NCBI GenBank assembly: GCA_038502055.1
Contig: JAXRKN010000032.1
Coordinates: 992,001 to 1,056,000, forward strand
DNA length: 64,000 bases
Direction: 5' to 3'
Source: Tanytarsus gracilentus
Taxonomy: Eukaryota; Arthropoda; Insecta; Diptera; Chironomidae
Positions 1-12,700 of this stretch are shown here, piece by piece. Below the pieces are notes generated by a model. That model was given only the letters and a program-made list of their open reading frames with translations. It did no database searches and had not been told where the DNA came from. A program made the translations under genes and the position numbers. The first letter of the stretch is position 1, and each line of letters opens with the position of its first letter.

Positions 1-693
1 TCCTGCCCGGCCATGATGGACATTCCTCAAAAATCATCAGTGTCAATCGATTCCTGATGCAATGACGAGTTCAACGACATACATGAAGCCATAGATCTGA
101 AAAATGGACATTAGTGGCACTCCTGGCCGACCATGATGGACATTCCTCAAAAATCGTCAATGTCAATCGATTCCTGATGCAATTACGAGTTCAACGATAC
201 CCATGAAGCCATAGTTCTGAAAAATGGACATTAGTGGCACTCCTGCCAGGCCATGATGGACATTTCTCAAAAATCATCAGTGTCAATCGATTCCTGATGC
301 AATGACGAGTTCAACGATACCCATGAAGCCATAGATCTGAAAAATGGGCATTAGTGGCACTCCAGGCCGGCCATGATGGACACTCCTCAAAAATCGTCAA
401 TGCCAATCGATTCCTGATGCAATTACGCGTTCAACGATACCCATGAAGCCATAGTTCTGAAAAATGGACATTAGTGGCACTCCTGGCCGGCCATGATGGA
501 CATTCCTCTAAAATCGTCAATGTCAATCGATTTCTGATGGAATGACGAGTTCAACGATACCCATGAAGCCATAGATCTGAAAAATGGGCATTAGTGGCAC
601 TCCAGGCCGGCCATGATGGACACTCCTCAAAAATCGTCAATGCCAATCGATTCCTGATGCAATTACGAGTTCAACGATACCCATGAAGCCATA
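1..693. repeat. 120-bp satellite array, dimeric (240-bp) higher-order pattern
   Basis: Five full 120-bp monomers start at 1, 121, 241, 361 and 481, and a partial sixth runs from 601 to about 693. Each contains the words CCATGATGGACA, CAATCGATT and CATGAAGCCATA. Odd and even monomers differ at fixed sites: monomers 1, 3 and 5 carry AATGACGAG and ATAGATCTG, while 2 and 4 carry AATTACG and ATAGTTCTG, and the truncated 6 shares AATTACG. Monomers 4 and 6 are almost identical, and 3 and 5 share GGGCATTAG. The amplifying unit is therefore likely a 240-bp dimer. The array runs off the left edge, so its true length is unknown. No ORF or promoter is visible. Confidence 0.95.
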
Positions 694-1120
694 TAAAAGA
701 AAATTTGTATGAAAAAGGACATTTTTGCACCCACGGACGGTCCTTGGAGGGTCGGACCTCAAAACTAAATACTTCTTGCACAACTAGAACCAAAACCCGA
801 TCTTTAGCTACAAACCCGAATCAAATCCGACCAGCCGTTCTTGAGATACGGCGTTCACTAAGATCGTAAGAAAGTGAGAAAGTGAGAAAGTGAGAAAGTG
901 AGAAAGTAAGATGACTTAAATGGCTCTAACTCCTCGTAGGATCAACCGATTTCAAATCTGTTTTCGCCAGTTTGTAGGGTTTGACTAGGCCTATCATTTG
1001 AGTATAAGTTTTGATACTGCAAAATGTAATGTCTTGGCACTAGGGGCCAAAAACTGGTTTTGGAGAAATCCAAAATTAATATATAGCGGAGCTATAATAT
1101 AATAAAAAATTGCGAGTATT
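694..1120. repeat. GC-richer repeat-like flank of the satellite, with an AGAAAGTG microsatellite
   Basis: The last satellite monomer breaks at the word CCATA and is followed by about 400 nt of different, GC-richer sequence, including CGGACGGTCCTTGG, ACCAGCCGTTCTTGAGATACGG and CTTGGCACTAGGGGCC. An AGAAAGTG octamer is repeated about five times at 869-908. Composition differs clearly from the AT-rich DNA beyond about 1090. It has no ORF. It may be a monomer of a second satellite or a piece of a mobile element; only one copy is visible here, so the class is undecided. Confidence 0.5.
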
Positions 1121-4100
1121 TTTCAAAGCCATTACTTTAGTTTTTCTAACTCACACACAAACATACATCGCGCTTAACAAGAAAAAAACAGCATAATAAC
1201 ACATCATCATCTTCGTCGCATCCTCGTTGTCGTATTGAGAGAAAACTGACTGGCGGTGGTATGAGCTAAAACCAAGGAAAAAATCTCTCAAGACTTGACA
1301 TTCGGATAGTGTGAGGTTTGAAGGGTGTTTTGGCAAAAAGAGAAGAAAAAAAATGATGAGTGAAAGATGTAAAGTTTTATGTATATGTATAATCTTCGGG
1401 TATTCCACGAGATACCGTGGAGGGAGGGAAGTTTTTCTTTCGCGAACACCAAATCACCCCATTATTATCAATTATAATATTTTTTATGATGTAAACTGGT
1501 TTTTTAAAATTGAATATTTTCAAGGACATCACGAAATTTATTTAAACGTAAAATAATTAAATTCTCAGAGTCTGTTATTGCTCATCATAATTATAGTTAA
1601 ACCTATGACGATTAAAACCATCTGGAGGAGGTAAAGTTTTCATCTACAAATCAATAAATTATATTGCTCGCACATACATTGGATGTCGATATTAATCTTC
1701 CTATGACTGTTGAAAACTAGAAGTATCAAGTATCATCAATAAATTAATGAAAATATATTATGGTTCGATATTTATATATGGGTGGTGGTAGCAACACGAT
1801 TGATGCCACATTTACTACCCACTTTGATAAATTTATGAACATTACTTTTTTTCGACATATTACTGCATAGTGAAAGAAAAAGATTTTCTCTATGTGATGC
1901 CATAAGGAAGGAAAACTATTTTTGTAGCCATATCAACGAGAGCAATAAAAATAATTCTTAATGCCTATACAACGAGATAGATTGAATCGAGCTGTAATAC
2001 AATTTTATTTCTAACTCTCTCGGTGTCGTTGTTGCTTTCTGCCGCGCTATAGTGGCAGAATTTTTTTTACAGCACATAATGGAAGTGGTATGGGGTAGTA
2101 GTATAGAAAGAACTGGCAGTGTAAGAGCGAATACAAAAAAAGAAGAAAAGAAAAGCATAAAAATAAAATATATAGCCGTCTATATCGCATCGCTGCCGCT
2201 TCGTTTTTTTTCAAGGGGACGCTGTAATATTACTTTCAAACCTTCCTCATACCACCCACCCGAATCAAGCAACCCATCGTATAACATTTTTAGTTGAAAT
2301 TTTTTTCCGTTTCTCCCTCGCTTAGCGCAACATAATTTTTCACATTTTCGCGCACATATACAACTATATAGAGAAAGAAACTGAGAGAATGGATGTGGAT
2401 GAGAAAAATACCATAAAAAACTGAGAAAAAATATGATAATGTACTTGAGCTTCGGCACTATGTAATTTTTTAAAAATTCCCCCATTTAACGTAGTATTAA
2501 AAACTCATGAGCACATCTCAAATTTCATTTTAGATGTTGTGCTGAATTTCAGTAATTACCCTTGTTTTTTTTCTCAACAGTCTTACATGCCTGATGCGAT
2601 GGTGGAGCTGCACATACACATATTAACGAGATGTTACAAATTTTTCACCCATCTCCTCACACCAACTATTTTTAATTCCCTTTTCATTACGTGAAATTAA
2701 ATTTATTTCGCCTTCTTTTTTAACACAACTAAATACGATCGATTTTTTAGGGTTTTTTATATATTACAAAAAATTCACAACACTAAGCATATTTTTCGCT
2801 CATAAAGTAATGAATTGGTGATTTTGAATAGTTTTAAAAAATGAATTTAAAATTTTAGAAAAAAATGTTTCAAAAAATTAATTTTGAATTTTAAAAAAGT
2901 TGACAAACTATAAAGGAATTCCTGTCAATACCTCATGAATCGCACTTTCATCCCTTTCCTACTTTTTTTTCACCCATCAATAGCTTTTGTTTCATACACA
3001 GCATCATCAGCAGTAGCATAGCAGCACACTCAAATAAATTTTATATAATATTAAAAATACAACAACAAATTTTGTATTTTTATTACTTTTTCATATTATA
3101 TGTGAGGTATGTGTGTGCTGCTTTTTTCGCTCACATCTCTCCCTTTTTTTTTCTAACAAACTTTTCTCGTTTCAACCCCCATCATTTACGCGATATTTTG
3201 GTTGTAAACTTTTCATACTTTCCATAGTTAATTTGATAATGGGACCCACAGAGCCAAAATCGGCCTCGGCTTGAGCAAATGCATCAAAAATTCTATGTGC
3301 AAATAAAATAAAAATCCATAGAGTTCTCGATGGTTTTTATTTGCTTGGCAAGCAGCAAGAGAGAAAGAGATGAAAGTGCGCAGAAATAACGGTTTTAAGT
3401 ATCGACACAAAAAATTTTGTGAGTATGTATTTTTTTATGCTTAGCACTGCAATTAAAAATTTATTATGCTCCTTTTACTGTATGATGGAGGCGAAAAAAA
3501 TTTAGAAGCACAAAATTTTTATGTGATAATAAAAAGTTTCGTTTAGCGAATAATATTGACGCATACGCCATTACATTTTTTTTCTTCTCGGGGTAGCTAT
3601 AGAGAGGCAAAGGCAGAGAAGCTGTGTGAAAAAGTAACGAGAAGTTTTGCGAGATGTTTATATTATATTGCGAAACATTTTCAAATTTTTATTTTTACCA
3701 TTTTTTTACTGTAATGGCAGCGCATACTGTCGAGAGCAAGAAAAAATATCAAATTTATGTGCTTTATAATTTTATGCCATTTTTTTCTCTCCGTTTTAGC
3801 TAAGAAAATTTATTTATTTTACAGTTACATTTTTCAACGAGCAGTAAAAACATCGTAAGGAGGTTTTTATAGATTTTTCTCTCTGCAATGTTACAAATTT
3901 CCTTTTACATCATGACACTATACACAGCAATTCATTCGCTAAAACATTGTCAAATGTACATTTGGAATCTCTCTAATAGTTATGAATTAAAAAATCTTGA
4001 GCTATTATTGGGAATTTCATTTTAAAATAGAAAGGACACCCGCAGTGTCACCATGAATGCTCTAAATAACTCGATGTAATGGTTTTATCTAGAAATTACG

Positions 4101-7100
4101 AAATTTTCTTTTTTTGGCACAACCTATATAACATCCTGATATCTATTTTGGATATATGTGCTATTACGAACTCTAAAACTCTGAGGTTATAATTCGAAGG
4201 ACCTATTTTGTAAGCTATTCTGCGATGATGTAAACAACCTGTCTGCCAAGAAAAAAATGAAAATTATTACTGAAGTAATGCAGAGAATAGCGCTGAGATG
4301 CTTTTTATATGTGTATGGTTTCGTAATCTAGACTTGCCAGTGGTTTTGTGACATTATGCGGATAAATTCAGGCAGTATCTAAGAATTATACTGTGTAATG
4401 CAAAAAAAGCTATTTAGAGCATTGTAACATTGAGAATTATCATAAATTGGCTCAAATTAACTCCTCAACATTTATATTCATATGCAAACGTTTCCGGAAA
4501 AAAATACATGTGCGAAATTAATTTTCACTCTAATCATTAGTGGATAGTAGTTACGGTACTCGATGTGTATTATAATCAGTTGTGCATATTTATCAATTCA
4601 AAGCACGCGTTTTGTGGCATACAATATTTAGGCATCATATAATGTAGCGAGCGATCATCACTTAGCAAACAATGTCCGATGGGTAATTGATTAGAGCGAA
4701 CAATCTTTCATCCCTCATCATCGTCGTTATTATGATGATATGCATGTGTGGCGTGGAAAGAGAAAGTGAGTTCACTCTCTAGGTTATAGTCATTATTTTG
4801 AGTGCTATCTGTTGGCCAATCATTCACACTAATTAAAATTATCGTATATCATATTATAATATTTTGTGAGTGTGAATGTTAACAATTTAACTATTTACCC
4901 AAACCGCTCCACAAACGGTCTATTCACAAAATTTCAATCATTAAATATTGGAACAGTTTTCAGCAGCCTAACCTGTTGTGCCTCAAATGCGAATATTGTG
5001 AATCATGTGCGGTTGCTAAATCAAATAAAATTTTAAGCATCGCTCATTTGTCGGCACGGAACGTTCGTCAAAAAGTCATTTCTCATTTATCAGGATAATT
5101 TTTAGAAATTTTAAAAAACTTTTGCTTCATCTCAACTCTCTATTTGTATTTTACTGCTTTTTAATCTTGACTTTTCCCTTAAAAAAAACTGAAAAATTTT
5201 TTTACAACATTTTTACCCCTCAGCATTTTTCGTTCGCTCTCAAAAATATAATTTTAGTTATGAAAAGTTTTTGCCGCTATCTTACCACCACCCTTCACCC
5301 ACTATTCATTCGCTTTCTATCTCTCGAGAGCTGAGTGTTGTCAAGGATCGGGCGGAGATGAATGGTATGGAAAACAATTTTTTTCAAAATACTTTTTACT
5401 ACTGCTGTCTTTTCAATATTTCTTTCTCTCTCATCTCTAAGTTGAACGATGGAATGAGATCGAGAGGAAAACTTTTCTTCTTTCTGCCGCTACTACTGAT
5501 GCTGCCTTTATAAAAAAAACGAAAAAGATAAATAGCGAAGCAAAGAATACTTATAAAACTTATATTCATCTCTCTTCTGCTTCTTTAAAACGAAAATTCT
5601 TCTCCCATAATCTAATCCCTCTTCTCTATTGTTGTGTACGTTTTTTGTAAGTACATAAACTTTATGTAGTAGTTTATGCTGAGGGTGGAACATTTATTTT
5701 TTGTAGTTTCAATTTTTTAGAGCGCGTCAATCAATAAATTATTTTAAATTTTAAATTTGAAGTCAAAATTATTCAAAAAAACGCTGCCAAATTCTCTAAA
5801 CTTTTTGATAATAAAAAATTTAAACGAAATTTTGATATTAAATTTTTATTAGACGAAATAAGAATGAATCCCATAAAAAATAACGAAAGCAATTCTTAGA
5901 GAAGGGAAATAAAAACTTATACATTAAAAAAGAACCGAGGCAGTAACGGGAAGTTGGATAATAATGCGCCGCTGTGGAAAATTCTCCCTTACTCACATCT
6001 CCTTCCATTTCACTGTTAATCTATTCAAACAAGTGCGTATTTTTTAGCACATAAAAATACTTTTTTAAAGTTTTACATCCCACCCACCGCCTCATCATCT
6101 TACGCACCCTTCTAACGCTCGCGCGAGTTTTTACGTTTATATGTATTTTCGCCTTATCAACAGCACTTAAATTTTTTCCCTCTTTCAACCAGCATAAAGC
6201 GATATTTTTTCATCCTCCTCGTGCTCTCATTCCATCATATAACTATGCTCCATTCTTTTCTCGGCTGTTATAGCAGTAAAACTTAGAAAATGTTGCTGGG
6301 ATCCGAAAGGCAGACATCATATCGCTTTATTGTATTTTTTCGTCTTTTTCCAAACACAACCCAAACCCACCCCTCTCCTCGCTCTTCGCTTTTTTTAAAA
6401 AAAGAAGAAAGAAGAATAGCAGCAGCAATGCCTCTAAATATGAGAAAAGAAAATCAGTGAAAATTTGCGATGGAATGAGACACCATCATACAAATACAAA
6501 CGATTCTTTAGTAACAGAAAACGATGGGGTGTGAGTCATTATAGCGACATAGTGGGTGATATGAGGGTAAAAGAAAAAAATTCATAAAGACTTCGCTCTT
6601 ATTTTAAAAAAGCGATTCGCTCTGTGTATATTTCTTTTTTTTCATTCCTCTTACTTCAAGGATTTTTAGTATGTACACACAGCAACAACGACGAGAAAAG
6701 GGATGGATTTTGGCAGAGCACAAGTAAGTTTAGAGTAGTGGGATGAGGTGAGGTTGATGTAAGTAATATAATAGTGTGTAGGAATATAAAAATTGTACTT
6801 GTATTGCTTTTTTATTTCTTTACAGCGCACTTTACTTCTTTCTTTTTTTCTGCTACCTCGAGATGCCTTGTTCCGTGTAATAAAAAATAGAGAATCGAAA
6901 GTGGAATTTTCATCCCAAATTTAAAATTTTTTTATACTCATCTCATTCCATTTAGGAGCTATAAAAGGTATTGCGAGAGAAGGGGAGATAAAGAGCATTT
7001 GCCAAATGTTTAAGATGCTGTAAAATCTTTCGCTCTAGAAATCTTGGTCACCCAACCTCCATCCAACATCATCATCATCGTCTTTCGCATCTCCTCCGAT

Positions 7101-9755
7101 TTTTATGTTTGGTGAAATAGGGTGAAATATTAGGACGATAATAGTAACTATGGAGTAGTATGTACACAATTTTTTCATTTCGTTATATTTTTTTTGATGG
7201 CGAAGGAGGATGAGGAGAAGAAGGCAAGTAAAAAGAAGAGGAAAAAAATGAGCGAAATAAAAACTCTACAATAATGATGAAGCTATATAGAATTTTTTTG
7301 GGCTTGCGCTTGGAAATTTTATAAAAAAAGTTTATGTAATTTTTGTATGAGGGATTTTATGTCTTTCATTTAATATTTGTAAAATGTATTGATTTTTATG
7401 TCAGCTTTTTTGTTCGCAATAGATTCTCGCGTTACCACAATGAAGCGAATTCTGATACTTTTTTGTTTTTCTATATTTGATTTTTAATGAAATTATTTAA
7501 AAAATCGAGACATTTTTCTCAAGAATACTTTCCGAAGAATCGTGGAAATGCAGCAACAAGTTAGAAGTTCCCCACACAGTACGTTTCATGGTCATGCAAT
7601 ACATACACGCCGAGATGTTTTCTTCTTTGAAACGTCCTTGTATCCTCAAACAGAGAGAATACGAATGATGATTGTCATCATTCGCAAGGTTAATAAATAC
7701 AAAAAATGGCAGCTCTAACACGTTCCTCAAAATCCAACATACATTGTAACGAAAAAAAAATGTAATGAAAAGCTCTATTGACAAAACCTTCACGAAAAAA
7801 ATTCAGTAGAACATTCGCGATAAATTTTTTAAAAAAAGTTTCAGGGCTCGTGATCAAAAGTTAATGTTGGCAAAGGTTAGAAGTGACTAAGCAAACATTT
7901 TGCAACCACCGACAAGGTTTTGCTCCATGTTGTGAAGCATCACACAAATTCTGTTCCTTCGCATATTTGGTATGTGAAAAAAGCTTCATACATATTTTAT
8001 AATAATAAAAAAACTGTTCAAATAATAATGTGAAAAAGATGCTTTACTCGCTCGTAATAGAAATGTGCTTTCGCGTTTTGCTGTGTGGATTTTTCTTTCT
8101 TTCGTTCGCTTTTTTCGGTGGTATATACACGAAAAAGTAGCAAATATGTACACATATAAATGTGTAATGTACACACACATTATATATTTTTCACTTTTTA
8201 ATGTTTTATGGCTGGGGTAGAGAGATTTTTTAGGAAAAACAGCACCCAGCAACGCGCGATGAGAAATGAAAGTAGCAAAAAATCTCATATAACACATTTT
8301 TCATTTCTCTCGCTTTTGCCGTAAAAAAAAGTTAACATCGAAGTTTCTTCTTCCTTTTCTCTAAATCACCCTGAAAATTTCGAATCTCGATTCATTACTA
8401 TAGAAATTTAACAACATTGTGTGACCAGAGAGATTTTGATATAATTAATATTTCTATTTCATAAAAAAGGGATGCGATTGTAATTTATTCCATTTAAACC
8501 TCTAGAAATTTATGCAACCCCGATTTCGGGGAGAAAAAAAGAAGTAGATATTATTAAAAATATATTTTTCATCAAAAAGCTCTTAGATTTGTATGCCATG
8601 CTTAAGCGAGATGAGGAAAAAAGTTTCGCGTTCTGCGTACATGTATGAGATTAAACGTAATGTTGAAAAAATGAGTAATTATTCATTAAATATACATTTA
8701 AATAATTATTCGGGAGACAGCACACGTGTATTTCATATATTTTTTTTACATATCCATGAGGGAATCAAAATTTCATTTTGCATAGAAAAATATTGAACCT
8801 AAATTAATTAAATATTTTTTACTCAACGCTTGATGGGATGCATGATAAGATCCGCAAAAGCATACCAAAATTTTTTTATACAACATTAATGTTCGCTAAA
8901 AAACTTTTCTTCTCCCCGGCATCCTCGAGGGAGGTAAGGCGAGGATGGTGAAATGGGTAGAGAGAGGCAGTAAAAACTGAAGAACACTACATCATACAAA
9001 TATTAACAACCTCATACTACTAAGCCATTACACAAAACATTTTCAGAAGCAGTAGGAAAAAAAGAGGATGAAAAAATTGCTCTGGTGATGCGCAAAATTT
9101 TGCTGCTATTGCTCCTCTCGAGAAAACTGCGGATATGTACACGCCATAGTATATGCCAAGGCAAAAAATGGCTCTAAAATTACTTTCTACGAGCCCGTGC
9201 TTTAGAAGAATCATTTTTGGCTTAAATGTAATCGCAGATTAGATGGAGATTTTTTAGTGTTTATAAAAAGTTATTATGGCAGCTCTTTTTTGAGGCAGCG
9301 AATAGGCAATCATTTTGAATTTATAACTTTTCAGATTGCGATCTGGCTTGTTTTCATTTATTTTATTTCAAATTATGCACGAAAGCTAACTTTTCATTAG
9401 ACTTTATGAATTTTGATTTAAAAATTTAGTTTAGGTTGAAAATGTAATTTCAAAAAAGCTCTTTTAAAACTTAGTAATATAATACAAAGCTTTTAACAAA
9501 ATATTAAGATTTGATAAACCCGCGACCTCCAACTTTTGTTATCGCATGAGCTATAAATTTTGAACTAACTTTGAATAAGTTTATTTTTAAAAAATATATG
9601 TAGGAAAATATCGTTTTGCCTGCAGGCCGCTAATTAATCTTCAATGACCATAATTATTATAAGAACGTCCTCAAAACTTTATTTTTTCCTTCCAATTCAT
9701 CTTTCCGTTTCCTCACAAATTATTTTTCGATCTTCTCTGTGCATTTGACATTAAT
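1121..9755. other. Non-coding AT-rich tract, no gene supported
   Basis: Open frames here are all under about 105 codons. They are rich in Phe, Lys, Ile, Asn and Cys, as expected from AT-rich non-coding DNA, and no domain is recognisable in any. Runs of A or T, CT/GA-rich patches (for example around 7200-7260 and 8100-8110) and ATG/CAT trinucleotide patches recur. No tRNA B box, snRNA or transposon terminus was seen. It could be intergenic or part of a very long intron; the sequence does not decide. Confidence 0.6.
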
Positions 9756-9777
9756 GTGTCCTATAATATTAGGACAC
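9756..9777. repeat. Short near-perfect palindrome (8-bp arms, 6-nt spacer)
   Basis: GTGTCCTA and TAGGACAC flank a 6-nt AT spacer, giving a dyad that could be a protein-binding site or a small hairpin. It stands out because its arms are GC-containing in an AT-rich setting. No gene is adjacent, so the function is unknown. Confidence 0.45.
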
Positions 9778-12700
9778 TAACCCCGCGCAGAAAAAAAATA
9801 TATAATTTTGTGTGTTAGTGCAAATGTGTATAATATCGCTGAACAAAAAAATCGTATATAAATCGCCAAGTCAAAAGTAGAAGAAGAAGAATCGAAGACA
9901 GAAAAAACGCACACAAGAATGCAAGATGAAATCAGCAAACATTGTGTGGAGTGAGCAGCAAACGAGCGAGTCTAATTTATAAATAACTTAAATGTATTAT
10001 GCACATTAATAAATATAGAAAGAGAATTGAATTCTAAACCCTACTAATTCATTTCCATATGGCAGACACTAATCCACGCGCATACTTTTGCAAGGATTAA
10101 TTTTTTTAAAGCTAATTTGATGAAATTTATTTTCAAAATATTTATGCAAAAATAAATGAATCGCAACAGAAAAAAAAATCGCATATGTGTTTATAAAAAT
10201 TTAAGAAGAGTGCACAAAAAATGCGAAAAAGCGGCTCTCCGGCGAGTTCAATAACATTTTAATGCATCTTGAAGACGCGAATGATGATGAAAAAAAAGAT
10301 GTGAAATAGATTTTTTGTCGGTTCTCTTCTCGCTCGCAAATCTACTGCCCTCGCTCATAACCGCAGCGCATTTTTTCGTTTTCGATGTGTGGTTTGAAAT
10401 TATTTAAAAATATACACTTGGCGAGATAGAAAATAATGCGATGAAAATAAACTTTTAGGTGCAATGTCTTCTTTCAATGCTAAATTTCACTTACCTGCGA
10501 CCTCCAAATTATCTTATAAAGTTGATCACACAAAGGTTCTTAATTGCTTTAATTTTTTTTTATTACCTACTTAACACGTTGAGTGATAGAATAATTCTGC
10601 CGTAGGCATGCATACACATATTAAATGACAACAATGAAACTATTCAAATTGTTCATATTAAGAACTTCCAAAACTGCTGTGCAAACATTTATCTAATAAA
10701 AAATATCAAACAACAGTGTGGCAACTGAAGTCTATCTATGCCTATGCCTGCGATAATCATTCAATTTTTATTTTCAGTGTGTATGCGCGCACAAATTAAA
10801 GAGTGTCACATATCATTAAATTATAGAGAAGTCAGCAAGTGAACGACGGCAAAAAAACCTAAACATGCGAATGCAAGCGGAATTTTGCAACAGTACGCAC
10901 GTCATACGATATAAATTTTATTAAAAAACAGCTCTAGATTTCTTTCGCATTGTTTTAACTTTTTTTTTGAAAATTAAGCATTTTTTACTTACCACCAAGT
11001 AACTACTTTGTCGGTAGAATGGGGTGTAGAGAGATTTTCTTCTTCTTCCCAGCTTGTCACTCTTTATTTTATACTCAGTTGAATGATTACTAACGTGCCT
11101 GCTGAGGAGAAAATATTAAATGTTAAATTAGTTAAAAATTTAAATTACGTTATAACAGAAATAAATTATTATGCAAACATTTAATTATTAATTTTTCAAT
11201 AAATTTTTTCCAGTTGCGACAATTTGAAAAGTGACGTTTGTCACAAGCTTATCGCTCAAGTTCTCTTTTTTCGCATTTTTGAGTTTCTTATTTTAGTTTC
11301 AAGTACACAAGTAATTGTTAGCGAAAAAAAATTGCAAAATTGTGATAAGATAAGAAAAATTTTCAATGACTATAAAGTTTTTAGTCTCACTGCCGATAAG
11401 ATAAAACTAGTGAGAAATGCATTAAGGTAGCAAGACTTGAATGGAGTCTCATTGAATTTTTGCTCTTTTTATTTTATTTTTGTTATTTTTGCAAATAGCC
11501 GAAGTGAAATAATAAAAATGAGGCTCAAAAGTCGGCGAGCAAAACTCAAATAGAGCAAGAGTTCAACGCTCCAACAAGTAGTAGTCTGCGAAGCTTTTAT
11601 TTGAACAACAAAATAAGTGCATCGTCTTGCATGTTCTCAGTATTAATTCTATATATTACACATTAAGGTTGTGTGAATGACAGCTGCTATATTAATTTCT
11701 CTCTCTTAGAGTTTTTTTTTAAATTTCTCCCGGAATTGATTTTGATCATAATGATTCTTCCATCAGCTCCAATATTGCTTTGAGGGAAAGGCCATTAAGA
11801 TGGAGAGCAACAAAAGCATCACCATTAAATCCTTCGTCATCGTCTATACGCGGTATTAGAGGAAATTTCGGTAAGGCATAAAAATGCCAAAGCACATTTT
11901 TTCTCATATTTTCCATCCATCGGCAAAAGTGCTCTCTAACATCTGAGCCGAGGCATTATTTTTAGTTTTATGTGCTTGTTGTTTATCCTCCTGATGGAAT
12001 TATTTATGTATTTTCAAATATGAAATTTATGATATTACTTCCTCGCTCTTTTCGCTTTTACATTTTATTTCCGTTTTATACATACATCTTAAACTAGAGA
12101 GGAGGCGAGTGGTGGCATGAGTAATCCACCTGAATCTTTTATTTCTTCCGCTCTCGCACATGTATGCGAAATGGATTTTCTTTACGCAATTTTTTATAAC
12201 GCACATATATATTTTTTTGCTCCAATATTACAAATTTCAGAGCGGAAGAACATAAAAAACGAAGGATCAATTTTTTTCTTCTCCATCTTAACGGCCCTCG
12301 GCGAAAATAATTTTAAAGCGATGTTGTATAATTTTCGAGAGAAACTACAAAAAAAGATTCATCTCATCCCCTCGTATCGGATGCCACCCGCGCATTTCTA
12401 CACAACTAAACAAGAAGCTCTATTTTATACTTACATCAGTAAGTAATAAAAGGCGCAGTTATATAAGAAATATCAAGACTTTTTCTCTTTTCTCTTCGCA
12501 TTCGCTTCATAAGGGGGGAAACGTTATAGAAAAATATAAGATGTATCGATTTTTCGAGTAATATTTCTTCGTTTATGCTTTTTTCCGCTCCCAAATATTT
12601 GTTTTATTTTTCCTTTTTTCTTATATTGTAAACATACACAAGTTATTGCCAAAATTTCTCCCATATTTTATTAGAATTTATTTCTAACATAAGCTCGAAG

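Noticed and set aside
12117..12446. 109-codon open frame
   Set aside because: Low-complexity hydrophobic translation without domain or supporting signals.
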